From positions 19,888,642-19,952,641 of the forward strand of contig CP154954.1 of the NCBI GenBank assembly GCA_039621445.1: a stretch of DNA of 64,000 nt, given 5' to 3'. Position numbers and translations under genes: made by a program. This document shows positions 1-10,124 of this stretch, piece by piece. The notes beneath the pieces are model-generated. The model was not told where the DNA came from and did no database searches. It worked only from the letters and a program-made list of their open reading frames with translations. The DNA comes from Euglena gracilis (Eukaryota > Euglenida > Euglenophyceae > Euglenales). Position 1 is the first letter of the stretch; every line of letters begins with the position of its first letter.

Positions 1-34
<34 letters not shown>

Positions 35-53
35 GGGTGGTTGGTTTTGTGTG

Positions 54-88
<35 letters not shown>

Positions 89-250
89 CGTGTGTGTGTG
101 TGCGTGTGTGTGCGTGTGTGTGGGTGGGTGGGTGGGTGGGTGTGGGTGTGTGCGTGCGCGCGTGCGTGTGTGTGTGCGTGGGTGGGTGGGTGGGTGGGTG
201 TGTGTGCGTGCGTGCGTGCGTGCGTGCGTGTGCGTGCGTGTGTTTGATTG
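1..250. repeat. (TG)n / (GTGGG)n microsatellite
   Basis: Almost pure alternating TG, with GTGC and GGTGGGT variants towards the right. Open frames across it encode only Cys-Val or Gly-Trp-Val strings and are not genes. Similar tracts recur inside the introns of the gene that follows. Confidence 0.95.
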
Positions 251-297
251 GTTGTTGTGATTGATAGGGTTGACAGGATGGAGGGACATTGCTGCAG

Positions 298-500
298 GGT
301 TCCCTGCTGAGGAGGCTCTGGGCACTGAAGTGCAGGCGTGGTACAACCGGCTGCCGGCAGGGTCTGCCGCCACGGACAACGTGCCGGCTGGCGAAGCGGT
401 TGGCGGCGCCGCAGCCAGTCCACCCGATGCCCAGCGACCGGATGAGGCCCTGTGGACTGAATCAATCTGCAATCCCCGCCCTTTTCTGGAAGTCGGAGAC
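298..500 (+). other. possible coding exon, unassigned
   Basis: A GC-rich, non-repetitive stretch follows an acceptor-like GCTGCAG at 291-297. The frame reading GFPAEEALGTEVQAWYNRLP has the charged and aromatic mix of real protein, while a second frame is arginine-rich. It runs into a hAT-like repeat at 511, so its natural end cannot be seen. It could be the end of a gene to the left or an upstream exon of the GTPase gene. No family was recognised. Confidence 0.2.
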
Positions 501-510
501 TGGTTGCAAC

Positions 511-611
511 CAGGGTTCAGTATAAGGAGGGTTTACAGGGTTCAGGAGGAGGGGGATGCCCCCCATCCCCCCCCCTGACCCTCCCTCCACCTGCCCTTAT
601 ATTGAACCCTG
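511..611. mobile_element. short hAT-like inverted-repeat element (101 bp)
   Basis: The left end CAGGGTTCAGTATAAGG is mirrored by CCTTATATTGAACCCTG at the right end. The same termini bound the element at 63130-63574. The flanks share GGTTGCA (502-508 and 612-618), an imperfect remnant of a target duplication. The centre is only C-rich filler, so the element is non-autonomous. Confidence 0.6.
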
Positions 612-746
612 GGTTGCAGATCAGGAGAGTGAGAACTGTTAGGGACCGGTGCTGAATCTGAACTCCGGCGTTATTTTTCTCCAAGATTGCTTTCTCCTTC
701 TTTGTGCAATTTTTTTTAATTTTTTCAACTCAATTTAAAAACGGCC

Positions 747-1115
747 ATGGTCGTGGTTGGGGGCAGAGGTTTTTTAAGTTTTGTGCAGGCAGTGCTTCCG
801 GGCACTGCCTCGCCCCGGCCCTGTTGTCCAGCAGCAACGCCGCCCCGACTGCGCCAGCCCCCACCCAGAAGGTGCCTGCCCGTTTGCCCCGGAGCACGCC
901 TCTCCAGCTCCCCCAGCCCGTCCATTTGCGTCACGGCTGCTCAACACAGACTTGGCAACAGTTTCCTCCAGTACGGTGCTGCTTTCCCCTCCCGGGCAGG
1001 CAGGGGACTCGCGTCCCTCGTTCAGGACCGCCCTGGCAGCCCGGCGTTCCACGCCCCCGTGACCCCGAGGACCTCTGGCTTGGTCCGCAGTTTCCAAAGC
1101 GACGGTCCCTGGACC
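747..1115 (+). CDS. MTG1: MTG1 candidate first exon (presequence)
   Basis: ATG at 747 opens a GC-rich frame of 123 codons with many Arg, Ser and Pro and almost no Asp or Glu until its last third. That composition is typical of mitochondrial targeting peptides. A GTACGA at 1116 would end it in phase 0, matching the phase-0 start of the next exon at 1606. It is included on composition and phase only; a spliced transcript could use a different start. Confidence 0.35.
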
Positions 1116-1288
1116 GTACGAGTTGAGCCCCCACTGCAGTATGATGGGGGCTGGGGGGTTTTGTTTTTTTTGTTTCCTGCAGCTGTTCTTACAACGATCA
1201 TTTTTTCCTGGGGAGGGGAAAGAGTGCCGAATGCCATGTCGGATTCACATTTGAACGCACATGCAATTGCCCATTCCCTGATGCATGG

Positions 1289-1359
<71 letters not shown>

Positions 1360-2722
1360 CGCGCATTCGTGCCAGTGTGTCTCTCTTGGCATGGTTGAAA
1401 GTTCGATTGTGCAGAAATACACACACATACATATACATATAACATGCATGCACATATGTTTATACATTATATACATATATGTATGTGTATAATCGAACCT
1501 TCAACCATGCAATTATATATATATTCAACTCTACATGTAATTCAATTATATATTTTATTGCAGGCGCATTTTTCACACCTCGGGTTGGGTTGGAATTTCC
1601 TTCAGCTGAATAATGGGATGCCCCAGACCCCACGTGACACCGCGCTTGAGAATGCGCTGCGTGTGTTGCGCACTGTCCCGTTCGCTGTTGTCTTGGAGGT
1701 GCGGGACGCTCGCATCCCACGGTCAACACACAGGGAGCTCTGGCACCCCATTTTTAAATCAATTTTGAGCTTGACGAGGGCAGGACCACAAGAGCTGCGC
1801 TCCTGCAATGTGCGGGGGAGTGTATGCTTTGTTTTTGATGGGCCCGAGGCCATGGGCTCAGAAGAGCAAAACCCCCTCTCAATATAAAGCTCCCCCAATA
1901 TACACCCTCCAAATATAAGTCCCCCCCGATATGCAAGCAGATGATGGTGCCATTCAGGAAAAATTGCAGAATTTGGGGTGTATACCACATTTTTTCCCTC
2001 CAGAAATGCTCCTTTCTGGATAAAATTGCACATTTTTGGTGAAAATAGGAGGTGCACAACGAAAATTTGGCATAACGTTGGTATTTGACTGCAGTTGAAG
2101 GCCGCCAATGTTTTTATAGTCCACCCAGAAAGTTTGATTCCCCTCCCCCCCCCAATTATATTGCCCTCCCCAGAGGGTATTGAAATCGGTTCACATGGGG
2201 CTTGTTGATTGCGACCATAAAGCAGGGAGCATCCGAACGGGGGGGGGGGGCATCCAATTGAATCACCCGGACCACGGCTGTACGGAATCCCCAAACCCCT
2301 GTGGATGGTGGGTGGCCTTTCCGCCTTTCCGGGGGTGCCAATTTTTAGCCCAGAATTTTCCTTCGGCGCCACCGGGCAGTGCAGTGCTGTGATGGGGGGT
2401 CGCCCCCCCCCCCACCTCCCGGCTGGGGAGGTCGACCGCCCTCCCGCCCGGCCTTCCAGTGCCGCCCTGCCCCCCCCCACCCATTTCTTTCAGTCGTGTG
2501 GCAGTGGGGGGGGGGGGCTGCTGGCCCCGGCCTGTCCCCCTGCGGCCGGCCCACCCGCTGATCGGCAAGGTGGCCCGCCAGGCGGCGGTCCACTTCGTGG
2601 TCTTCACCCATGCAGACCTCCTGCCCCCCGCGGAGCTGCAGCGCGTCACCCGCTGGGCACTGCAGGAGGCCCGTGACAAAGTGGTGTGTGTGGTGTGTGT
2701 GTGTGTGTGTGGTGTGTGTGTG

Positions 2723-2818
<96 letters not shown>

Positions 2819-5800
2819 TGTGTTTTTTTTTTTTTTTTGTTTTTTTTTTGTTTTTGTTTGTGTTTTTTTTTTTTTTTTTTTGTGTTTGTTTTTGTTTTTT
2901 TTTTTTTTTTTTTTTGTGTTTTTGTTTTTTTTTTTTTTGTTTGTGTGTGTGTGTGTGTGTGTGTGTGGATGTGTGTGTGCGCGCGCACGCGTGGGTTGGT
3001 GGGTGGGTGGGTGGGTGGGTGGGTGGCCCATTTTCCCCCGCAGCTTGTGTTTGAATTTGTGCATCTGCACCTGAGCAGCCTGTTTTTTTTTAAGAAAAAA
3101 AGGCACAGAGGGTACGTTTCTGATGTTATTCAAGCCTCCAGCCAACATTCCAATTTTTTGTGTTTCATCTGATCATGCTTGTTGTATTGTTATCTCAAGT
3201 TGAATTTAAATATCCGACCAATTTTGATACTTTTCTGTTGGCCTGTCAAGACAGAGGGGATGATCCTGATTTTTCTGTGTTTAAAACTCTGGTCTTGCTG
3301 TGATAGTTATCTGAGCTGAGATTTGCAAATCTACTTTTCTTCCACTGGGGTTTTCTGTTATCAGCCTGTTGTTGCATTAATTTTTCTTATTCTCTCTCGA
3401 ATCACTGGGCAAGCCATCGCTTGCTTGTGCAATCCTAGGACCCACGTCCACCCGGGTATGAAGAGGATATCAAATGTAATGTACGGAATGCGAATAGAGC
3501 ATGAGGAGTCATGTTCACCGTTGTAAGACAAAAGGACGAAAGCGGCAGATGTACTGTGGTGGGGAAGGTCTGGGGAATGGAAATGCAGGCCCGGGTACTG
3601 GGGAGCAGCGCTGCAGCAACCAAACCGCATAAATCCACCTGATACAACAGAAACAAAGTGTGCCGGATCATAATTATGTCGCCAGACTCCCAAACAGCAG
3701 ATCACACAAGAGTGAAATGGAGGACCCATATGATATGATATAATAGATTTGGAAGATTGAAATAGACAAAAAAGGGGGAGATGGAACAATGCATGAGAAT
3801 CAATGGCAACTGATGGAAAATTTTGTGTGGAAAGCCTGATAAATTTGACAATGTAACTTTGCGGGTGGAGCCCTGTGGTGAATAAATGAGTGGGTGTGGG
3901 TTGTGGGGGTGGTGGGTGTGGGTGTGGGTGTGGGTGTGTGTGTGGGTGTGTGAGTGGGTGTGTGGGTGCGTGTGGGTGTGGGTGTGGGTGTGTGAGTGGG
4001 TGTGTGGGTGGGTGGCTGGGTATGGGTGCATGTGCGGGTGGGTGGGTGGGTGGGTGGGTGTCTCTGCACCAGCCCCGGAACATGCCACCAGTGGGTTGCC
4101 CCCCCCCTCCGTCCCCCTTCAGCGGCAGCACGCCACCTCCGTGTGGTTCGTCAACACAAAGGACGCCCTCACCCTGCCTCAGCGGGAGACGCAGCGCGCC
4201 TTCGGCCGCCTGTACGAGGCGCTGGTGGAGGCATGCCGGCCGGGCCCCCATCGCTGCGATGGAACCGAAGCCGTTCACGGCGGCAACCTTTACCTGGCAG
4301 TCCACTGCTTTGTGGTGATCCCCCATGGGCGGACTGTTTGGTTTGGTGTTGGCTTTTCGGGCTGGCTGGTTTTTTTTTTGGAGTGACTGATTTGGTTCCG
4401 GACCCCCCCCCCAAGAGGGTCGGCAAGGAGTGGCAGAAGGTGATACACCAGGTGTTGAAGGCGCCAGAGGTGTTTTTTTGGGGGGGATGGTCAAATCAAT
4501 TAATTTTAGGATGGATTGGCTGCCCCCCCCCCAAGTAGGGAGGTCGGATGTGAGTGAGTGGTTTTCAAGTGAAGGGACTTTTCCTCTGGGTCGGTGAGTA
4601 GGTGAGGGCCCTGTGCCGATCGCCTCTTCAGTCATTTCGGGTTGGGACAGCGAGTTTTCCAGAAAACACGTTGGAAGAAATCAAGCCAATCATCGCCAAT
4701 AGATGTATAAAAAAATTGATGTCTGAGCAGAGAGGGAAAGGAGGAACCATCAGAGAGGGGGGGGTGCACGCGGCGAGGGGAGGGTAAGGGCCTTGGAGAA
4801 GTGACACCTGGTGCCCACTGTGTCGAGACAGGAGGAAGTGGTCCCGTGGTCCCAATTGAATTGCCAACCATCTCTCTTAAAAAAATGACCAAAACTTGCA
4901 CCAAATGCGCCATAAAAAAGGAGGATTTTTTTTGAGGGGCTAAAAAGGCCATTGTTTGGCCTCAATTTTTTCATCTGTCTTGGGGAGGGGTCATTAGGGG
5001 GGAGGCCTTTAAAAATTGTCATCTGCACAGGGGGGAGGGGTGGTCCCCAAAGAAACACCAACTGTACTACCAACGCTCCCCTGGGCATACTGTGTCAACT
5101 CCCCTGAGAAGCTGTGTCAAAAAATAAGAAATAAAATAAAATACAAAGAAAATTGAAGGAAAAAACATCGAACCATCAAAGAATTAAGAGAAATTATCAA
5201 AATGGTGACGACCTGCTTTCAGAAAGCAACTTTGTGGTGGGGCTCAGAGGTCCCGGAAAATAAAAACAGCCCATTTGGGGCATTTTTTGACCCACGACCA
5301 GACAGGTGGGAGGGGGGGCTGCCCGGTCAGACATTCCAGGGCGCTCCCCCCCCCACCTCCCCCCCCCCGGGTTGGTCAAATTCAGCCGGATGGGGGCCCC
5401 GGAGCGGCGCACGGCGACCGGGATGGTGCTGGTGGCCGGCACGCCCAACGTCGGGAAGAGCAGTCTCGTGGCGATGCTGACGAAGGAGCTGACCGCCAAG
5501 CGGCGCAAGAAGGTCCGCCGGGCCCTCTCTCGGTTGGGGGGGGGGGCGGCCTCGACTGCCCCCCCCAGAGCTGTTTGGGAATCCCCGAAACCCTATGGGT
5601 GGCGGGTGGTGGGTGGTGAGGGAGTCAACCCCCCCCCACCAGGCCCCACCAGGCCGCATCGCCCTGCCCGCCCCAACCGAACGGCCGCCAGGGGTGGGGT
5701 GGAGGCGGCAGAGCGGACGACTGCACTCAACCCCGTGCACGTTTGGCACTCAAACCGGGTGTTGTGGAGCCAAGTATTCCGCCGACACGGGATATTTGGC

Positions 5801-8800
5801 TCCACAGAAACCCGAGTTTGGGGCTGTGGGCTAAGTGTCAATGGAATTTCACCGGAATTGAAAAGTGGTCATTCACTGACGGAATATATGTTGACTTAAA
5901 AGAAGAATGAAGGAGCTGTGCAGCTTCCCACTGTATGTTCTTTTTTTGTTCTCTGGCTTTTCAAGCTTGTGCTTTGACAATCACATTTTGCAATTTCTGT
6001 GTGTACGGTGAATTTTAGATTTTCGCCCATTTTGCATGTGTTAAATTTGGCATTTGTGAGACAGTTTTTTTGCTCGTTGTCAAAAATCGCCTTTTACTTT
6101 TGACCCTTCCGCAGGAAGGCTTTTTTTCGGTTCAATTTTTCAGCAAAATAATAATGGAGACCCCAAAATATGACCCTTGGGATTTTAGCAACTTACCCCA
6201 AAAGGATATTTGGGTCTTATTTATTTAGGGGGACTGCGTGACACATGCTATTTTCCCATTTCCCAATCACGTTAGAACACAGAAGATCCCGAACATTTCG
6301 GGGCATGCCCGCAGTCATTGGCCTTCCATGCCAGCCTCCGCCCCCGCCTTCAATCGGCCCGCCCCTGCGCAGGGGAAGCACCACGTGCCGCGGATCGTCA
6401 ACGCAGCAGGCACCACCCAGGGCAACACGAAGCACTGCTTCATGGAGGACCCACTGCTGTACATGGTGGACACCCCCGGCCAGGACGGCGGGGGGGGAGG
6501 GGGGCGGGTTGGGGGCCAGGCAGGTATTAGGTGAGCGTTGGCTTTGTACAAGGGGCGGGGGGGTCCAACCGCCCCCCCAGGGGGGGGGTGCGGACCATCC
6601 CTCTCTCCAGCAGGCCGGGGGGGGGGGGGGGCTGGGGAACCCCATAGAACCAAAATATCTTTTTCTCAGCGTTTTGCACCCCAAAACTTGTGTTTTTTAT
6701 CACCCAATCTCCCCCGCCCTGCAGCCGGCCTCATGCTGCCACAGGAGGTGTTCCACACCAATGCGGAGCTGTACTTTATGTTGCGGATGATGAACAACTG
6801 CTCGGAGTTCCCCGGGCACGACCCTTATGTATGGCGCTGCCTGCGATGGCTCCTGAACTGGTCAGCTTGAGCATCAGGGCCAAGGTTTTTTTCAGCCTTT
6901 TCGCCTTTGACTCTTTAGAGAGGACCCCAACCATACCGATGGTTCCTACCTGTTCCTCCGACCTGTTCCTGATTCCTGATTTTATTAATTTTTCACTCTC
7001 GAAAAAAGATGTCTATTTTGTTGCCTGGTGAATTTTTTTATGAAAAAAAACTCAACGATGTTTTACAAAGAGTTCAATCTCAATTGGACTCAAGAGTTTT
7101 CTTTGGCTACAGTATTTTAAACTCCATTTCCAGAATGTTGGGCTAAAATGTGACATCTCAAAACAGCATGTTCTGAACAGATTAACCGTTTGATCTCTGG
7201 AACCCTTAAAATGGGAATTCGACTTGGAAATTCATTTCGTGCATTTTTTTTTGCTTTTCTGCGGCTTCGTGCCAAGGATTGGGATGGCAGAGTGGACCTG
7301 CAACGGCCCCCAAAACAGGCCCCTCGAACCCCCACTCCCAGATCAGTGGATACCGCCAAACCGGAGGTTCTCATGTCCAGCCGGGGTAACGTTTGCACCG
7401 CAGAACGCGCCTTCTTTCAACGCTCGACCTAATCATTCCCCTTATTAACTGGTCCATCCAGCCAGCCGTTTTTTTTCTTTAGAACAATCTCCCGTCCGCC
7501 GCGCCTCCGCCACGCCGGCACACGCACGTCACAGGTGTTCTGCGAGTACCTCATCTGGAAGTGCCGCCGCCTCCGCTTCACGTCTTGGCTGGCCGACCTC
7601 CGCCTGCCGGACACCGCCACGGACGTCAACCTCATCCTGGACCGTATGGACCCGGACCCCGTCCCCGAGAGGCGGCCAGGGCTGCGGCTGGAACTGGGCA
7701 GCAAAGGGTTGGTTGCCATGGTGGGGTGGTGGAACCACAATGTGAGTTAAGAATCTGCACCACACAATGTAGGACATCCGACACACAACCTGATGCCCAT
7801 CATGACCGCCGGGGTTGTAGGGTTCTGTTTAATACTCCCTGGGGCTGTTAAATGTTTGCAAAAAAATGTTTTTCATTCTTGAAATAAAACATATAATTAA
7901 AATAGGAGTATAACATGGATAACAGGATATAACGAGGCCTTGTCGAAAATTTTGAGCTTTTTCAAAAAAATAAAAAGGATGGTTTGTGTGAGCCATGTGC
8001 ACCTATTTTTTGGCGTGAGATATGAAATTAGTGTGTTTGCCCTGCTGTTTCAATTTCATTCCCTCTGGAGCTTCTAAATTCCAAATTCTAAATTAAGTTT
8101 CAGTGATTAGAGGGGGATAAGTAGGGGGAGGTGAAGATTGGATGGGAAAGTTTGCTATGAAAAAGTTCTGCACAAAATATCTGCCAGATTTCTTGCCATG
8201 TTAAGGATCCGTCCAGGATTTTCCCGCAACTTTTGCAACAAAGAAAAAAGCACACTTCGTGCCAACTTTTGATATCTGGAACTCCAATCTGCTTATTCAC
8301 AAGTCTCTTGGTTTTTATTTGCGAAAAGGCAATTATTTTGTATTACTTTGTTTCGCCTGTAAAACTTAGGTTTCCTTTTGAATTTTTGGAGAGAATAACT
8401 TGTGCACCCATGTTTAAAGGATTTCCATGAGGATTCAAAGGATATTTTCCTGGATGAAGATTCACTAAGTTGCAAAACTTGTCAAGGTCATTTTTATATT
8501 TGGTACTTTCTCAGACGCATGGGTTAACTTGTTTCTTTCTCTTGGTATTTGCGCTAAAAAAAAATGAGACTCCTGACACGGCACCCAGTTCAATGCAATG
8601 AAACATAGCAAACAGCAGACCACAGTTTACATTTTTGATGAACATTTTGAGGAACAACGATGAACAAAAATGCGCGAAGCATCAGAGAATTGGTGCCTGT
8701 AAGTGGCATGAGATCGGCATGCGCAAACAATAAAACAACCCATACCTTTACAAGTTGACCATCCAGTGGAGGTATGTGGCCAGACTGGAGGCATCGCTGC

Positions 8801-10124
8801 CGCTGCCCCTTCAAAAGGGGGGAGAGCGGGAACGAAGGGACTGTGCGTCGCTCAGCCCAGCCCTGGGACGGAGCCAATACCGCCCGCCGCTTCCATGAAA
8901 TGCTGCTGGGGAAGGGCCTGGCCGGGCTCGTGTGCGACGACCTGCCTGCCCTGCCCGCCGAGGCCAGCTCCGCCCTGGCGCCGTATGAAGGGATACTCAT
9001 GTGCAAAGTGCAACTGCACGCAGACGTTTGTTTTGCCATGCAATGCATGCGTGTGAATGTAAGCAGGAGAGTTGGGTGAGCACAGATGTCCAAAGTCGTC
9101 TGTGCTCACCCAACTCACCTTCCCGCACGCACATGCACGCAAAGGCATGCACACACACACACACACATCACATCACATCACATCACATCACATCACATCA
9201 CATCACATCACATCACATCAAGCAGGCAGACGCCTGAATGTATCCATATGCAGTCCAATTGCATCATACATTTTGAAACCTACTGCACGCAGCACGAAAA
9301 TCACCGCTGGAGAGATTACTGGCAGTGGCTGAAAACTCCCCCCCCCCCCTAGGGCCGCATTTTTCGGACCATTTCAGGGGGGGGGGATTTTCGGACCCCT
9401 GGGAGCTCAAGCCCCGCCCGTGTCACAGAGAACCATGGAATCTGAACCTAAGATGGACATAGCACCTGTTGGTGCACGAAACTCAAATATGGCTGTTTGT
9501 TGAAGACCATTTTGCATTGGACTACAACATTTGTTTCATGATGGTTCACAAGGACAAAAAATCGCTACCACGGCATGTATAAAAAAAAGAATTCCTTCCA
9601 AAAAGCCCTTGCCTTGCGCCTTTGTTGACTTTTTTGGAGGGGGGACCGGGCTTTTTCAAGGGGGGGGAAATTTTCGGACCCCTGGAAGCATAAGGTAGAA
9701 CCGCCAAAATCTGGCCGATTTGAGGGGGGGGAATTTTCGGGGGGGGGGGGTTTCAGCCACTGCCAGTAATTGTCATCCTGATCATGCTGGGTAAATTGTC
9801 AATCGTTTTTTATATAAAAACCAAAACGGCTTTCGTTAATTGTCTTTCCATTAAAATAGCCGCGCTTCTATTGGGACGGGGGGGGTTCGCCCTCAGAATG
9901 ATCACACACATGGATCACGGGGGGTGGGGGGTGGCGGCTGGTCGGGGGGCATTCGCCGCCCTTCCCCCGGCTTCACCGCCGGCCCCAGCCCCGCCGCCCC
10001 GCTGCCCGTCTTCCCCGACCGGCTCGTCCTCGCCACCGACTACGAGCCGGGCCACTTCCGCGCCATCCAGCCCGTGGACCTGCCGCAGCCCACCGGGAAG
10101 GTGCCGAAGAAGCTGCAGCGCTGA
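747..10124 (+). CDS. MTG1: MTG1-like mitochondrial ribosome-assembly GTPase (split gene)
   Basis: Exons read in order as the circularly permuted YlqF/MTG1 GTPase family, which helps assemble the large mitochondrial ribosomal subunit. Motif order is DARIP helix region, G4, G1, G2, G3, then the C-terminal helical domain. Proposed exons: 747-1115 (tentative), 1606-1809, 2494-2680, 4123-about 4310, 4416-4469, 5386-5512, 6373-6522, 6725-6828, 7535-7741, 8861-9076 and 9989-10124, ending in TGA. Splice phases agree at most junctions (6522/6725 phase 1, 6828/7535 and 7741/8861 phase 0, 9076/9989 phase 2). The 4469/5386 junction does not fit and may hide a missing exon or a wrong donor. The proposed N-terminus is long, Arg/Ser/Pro-rich and poor in acids, as expected for a mitochondrial presequence. 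The G4 motif is degenerate. The family call is strong; individual splice sites are inferred. Confidence 0.8.
1291..1364. repeat. (GT)n(GC)n microsatellite in intron 1
   Basis: About 30 GT units pass directly into seven GC units, inside the first proposed intron of the GTPase gene. Confidence 0.95.
1389..1510. mobile_element. 122-bp fold-back (MITE-like) element in intron 1
   Basis: The arms at 1389-1408 (GCATGGTTGAAAGTTCGATT) and 1491-1510 are reverse complements with one mismatch. Between them is AT-rich sequence of CACACATA and ATATGTAT words. No target duplication is clear. It is a small intronic inverted-repeat element with no coding capacity. Confidence 0.6.
1606..1809 (+). CDS. MTG1: MTG1 exon: DARIP region
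   Basis: The acceptor is TTTCCTTCAG at 1596-1605. The frame contains VVLEVRDARIPRSTHRELWH, which matches the family hallmark (I/V)EV.DARIP(L/R)S at the start of the permuted GTPase fold. A donor GTGCGG at 1810 is assumed, and the last 17 codons are not conserved, so the exon may end earlier. Confidence 0.75.
1875..2160. repeat. intron 2 C-run/AATATA words
   Basis: Short AT words (CAATATAAAG, CAATATACA, AAATATAAG) alternate with CCCCC runs at 1876-1930, and a similar C-run beside AATTATATT closes the stretch at 2140-2160. The style matches the C-run elements at 27553 and 51494, but no clear inverted ends were found. Confidence 0.4.
2494..2680 (+). CDS. MTG1: MTG1 exon: G4 region
   Basis: The acceptor CCCATTTCTTTCAG ends at 2493. 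The frame HFVVFTHADLLPPAELQRV aligns with the HLLVLNKMDL segment of MTG1 proteins, so T-H-A-D sits where NKxD is expected. The exon runs to GACAAA at 2680; GT at 2681 or 2684 opens a TG-repeat intron. Confidence 0.7.
2684..3030. repeat. (TG)n, poly-T and (GGTG)n composite repeat
   Basis: TG repeats start directly at the proposed donor site. T-runs broken by TG follow (2821-2942), then more TG, then GGTG repeats to 3030. This fills the start of the intron after the G4 exon. Nothing in it encodes a plausible protein. Confidence 0.9.
3031..3880. other. intron sequence, no feature seen
   Basis: Mixed AT-richer sequence between two microsatellites within the intron that joins the G4 exon to the next exon. 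No conserved reading frame, tandem array or inverted ends were found. Confidence 0.5.
3888..4065. repeat. (GTGGGT)n microsatellite
   Basis: GTGGGTGTGGGTGT units with occasional GAGT variants end about 60 bases before the next GTPase exon. Confidence 0.95.
4123..4310 (+). CDS. MTG1: MTG1 exon: segment after G4
   Basis: The acceptor is CCCCCTTCAG at 4113-4122, phase 0. The frame HATSVWFVNTKDALTLPQRE corresponds to the VIFTNC..KD segment of MTG1, the G5-like strand. The exon end is uncertain: GT sites at 4303, 4315 and 4318 are all in frame. Confidence 0.6.
4416..4469 (+). CDS. MTG1: MTG1 small exon (18 codons)
   Basis: A C-tract and AAG precede RVGKEWQKVIHQVLKAPE, which is followed by GTGTTTTTTT. 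The peptide has the helical, basic character of the segment just before the P-loop in MTG1. Its phase is 0 on both sides. Confidence 0.5.
5386..5512 (+). CDS. MTG1: MTG1 exon: P-loop (G1)
   Basis: The acceptor is GGTTGGTCAAATTCAG. The frame carries MVLVAGTPNVGKSSLVAML, a perfect GxPNVGKSS P-loop that binds the nucleotide phosphates, then a basic tail ending KRRKK. GT at 5513 gives phase 0 and joins cleanly to the G2 exon. The intron's 3' end is nearly identical to one in the neighbouring gene at 12547-12565. Confidence 0.85.
6373..6522 (+). CDS. MTG1: MTG1 exon: G2 and G3
   Basis: GTGCCGCGG follows an acceptor GCGCAG. The frame contains the G2 threonines in NAAGTTQGNTK and the G3 Walker B motif LLYMVDTPGQ. 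The exon ends one base into a codon at a GTATTA donor; the next exon supplies the other two bases. A downstream GTGAGC at 6531 is the alternative donor. Confidence 0.85.
6725..6828 (+). CDS. MTG1: MTG1 exon: start of C-terminal domain
   Basis: The acceptor CCCGCCCTGCAG ends at 6724. The frame GLMLPQEVFHTNAELYFMLR corresponds to the helices after DTPG. Ending at a GTATGG donor (6829) in phase 0 joins GHDPY to VFCEYLIW in the next exon, matching the MADYLLY segment of human MTG1. Confidence 0.7.
6829..7534. other. MTG1 intron, no further feature
   Basis: A 706-base intron with T-rich stretches, closed by CACGTCACAG at 7525-7534. No repeat family or conserved frame was seen. Confidence 0.5.
7535..7741 (+). 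CDS. MTG1: MTG1 exon: helical domain
   Basis: The frame VFCEYLIWKCRRLRF and then LPDTATDVNLILDRM aligns with ADYLLYTLNKHQRFGY and DNVERVL of MTG1. A perfect GTGAGT donor at 7742 ends it in phase 0. Confidence 0.8.
7742..8860. other. MTG1 intron, no further feature
   Basis: A 1.1-kb AT-richer intron. I see no repeat family, RNA gene or conserved frame in it. Confidence 0.5.
8861..9076 (+). CDS. MTG1: MTG1 exon: C-terminal FL..F..G.LG motif
   Basis: NTARRFHEMLLGKGLAGLVC matches the family's C-terminal motif (AA..FL..FR.G.LG....D). The acceptor at 8860 is phase 0. The end is ambiguous: GTGCAA (9008), GTAAGC (9059) and GTGAGC (9077) are possible donors. Only the last fits the phase of the final exon, and it lies inside a 17-bp hairpin stem. 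Confidence 0.7.
9070..9115. other. hairpin over a 5' splice site
   Basis: AGTTGGGTGAGCACAGA (9070-9086) pairs perfectly with 9099-9115, leaving a 12-base loop. The stem contains the GTGAGC donor proposed for the exon before it. In pre-mRNA this would hide the splice site. Whether it is used is not known. Confidence 0.7.
9150..9220. repeat. (AC)n and (CATCA)n microsatellite
   Basis: About nine AC units lead into about eleven copies of the pentamer CATCA, inside the last GTPase intron. Confidence 0.95.
9319..9766. mobile_element. TA-flanked TIR element in last MTG1 intron
   Basis: The ends CTGGCAGTGGCTGAAA and TTTCAGCCACTGCCAG are perfect reverse complements and each is flanked by TA. That fits a Tc1/mariner-type TA duplication. 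C/G runs and ATTTTCGGACCCCTGG-like words repeat just inside both ends. There is no transposase frame, so it is non-autonomous. Confidence 0.65.
9989..10124 (+). CDS. MTG1: MTG1 last exon
   Basis: A frame with strong GC-rich codon use reads PVFPDRLVLATDYEPGHFRA and ends KKLQR then TGA at 10122-10124. An acceptor CCCCAG at 9983-9988 gives the phase needed by the donor at 9077. The extreme C-terminus is not conserved in the family, so membership rests on position and codon use. Confidence 0.55.

Noticed and set aside
1-260. Open frames of Cys-Val or Gly-Trp-Val repeats
   Set aside because: They are translations of TG/GTGGG microsatellites in all three frames; the same applies at 1250-1480, 2610-3170 and 3800-4090.
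3361-4635. 424-codon - strand frame
   Set aside because: It is the reverse of MTG1 intron, exon and microsatellite sequence; its Thr-His-Pro repeats come from the GTGGGT tract.
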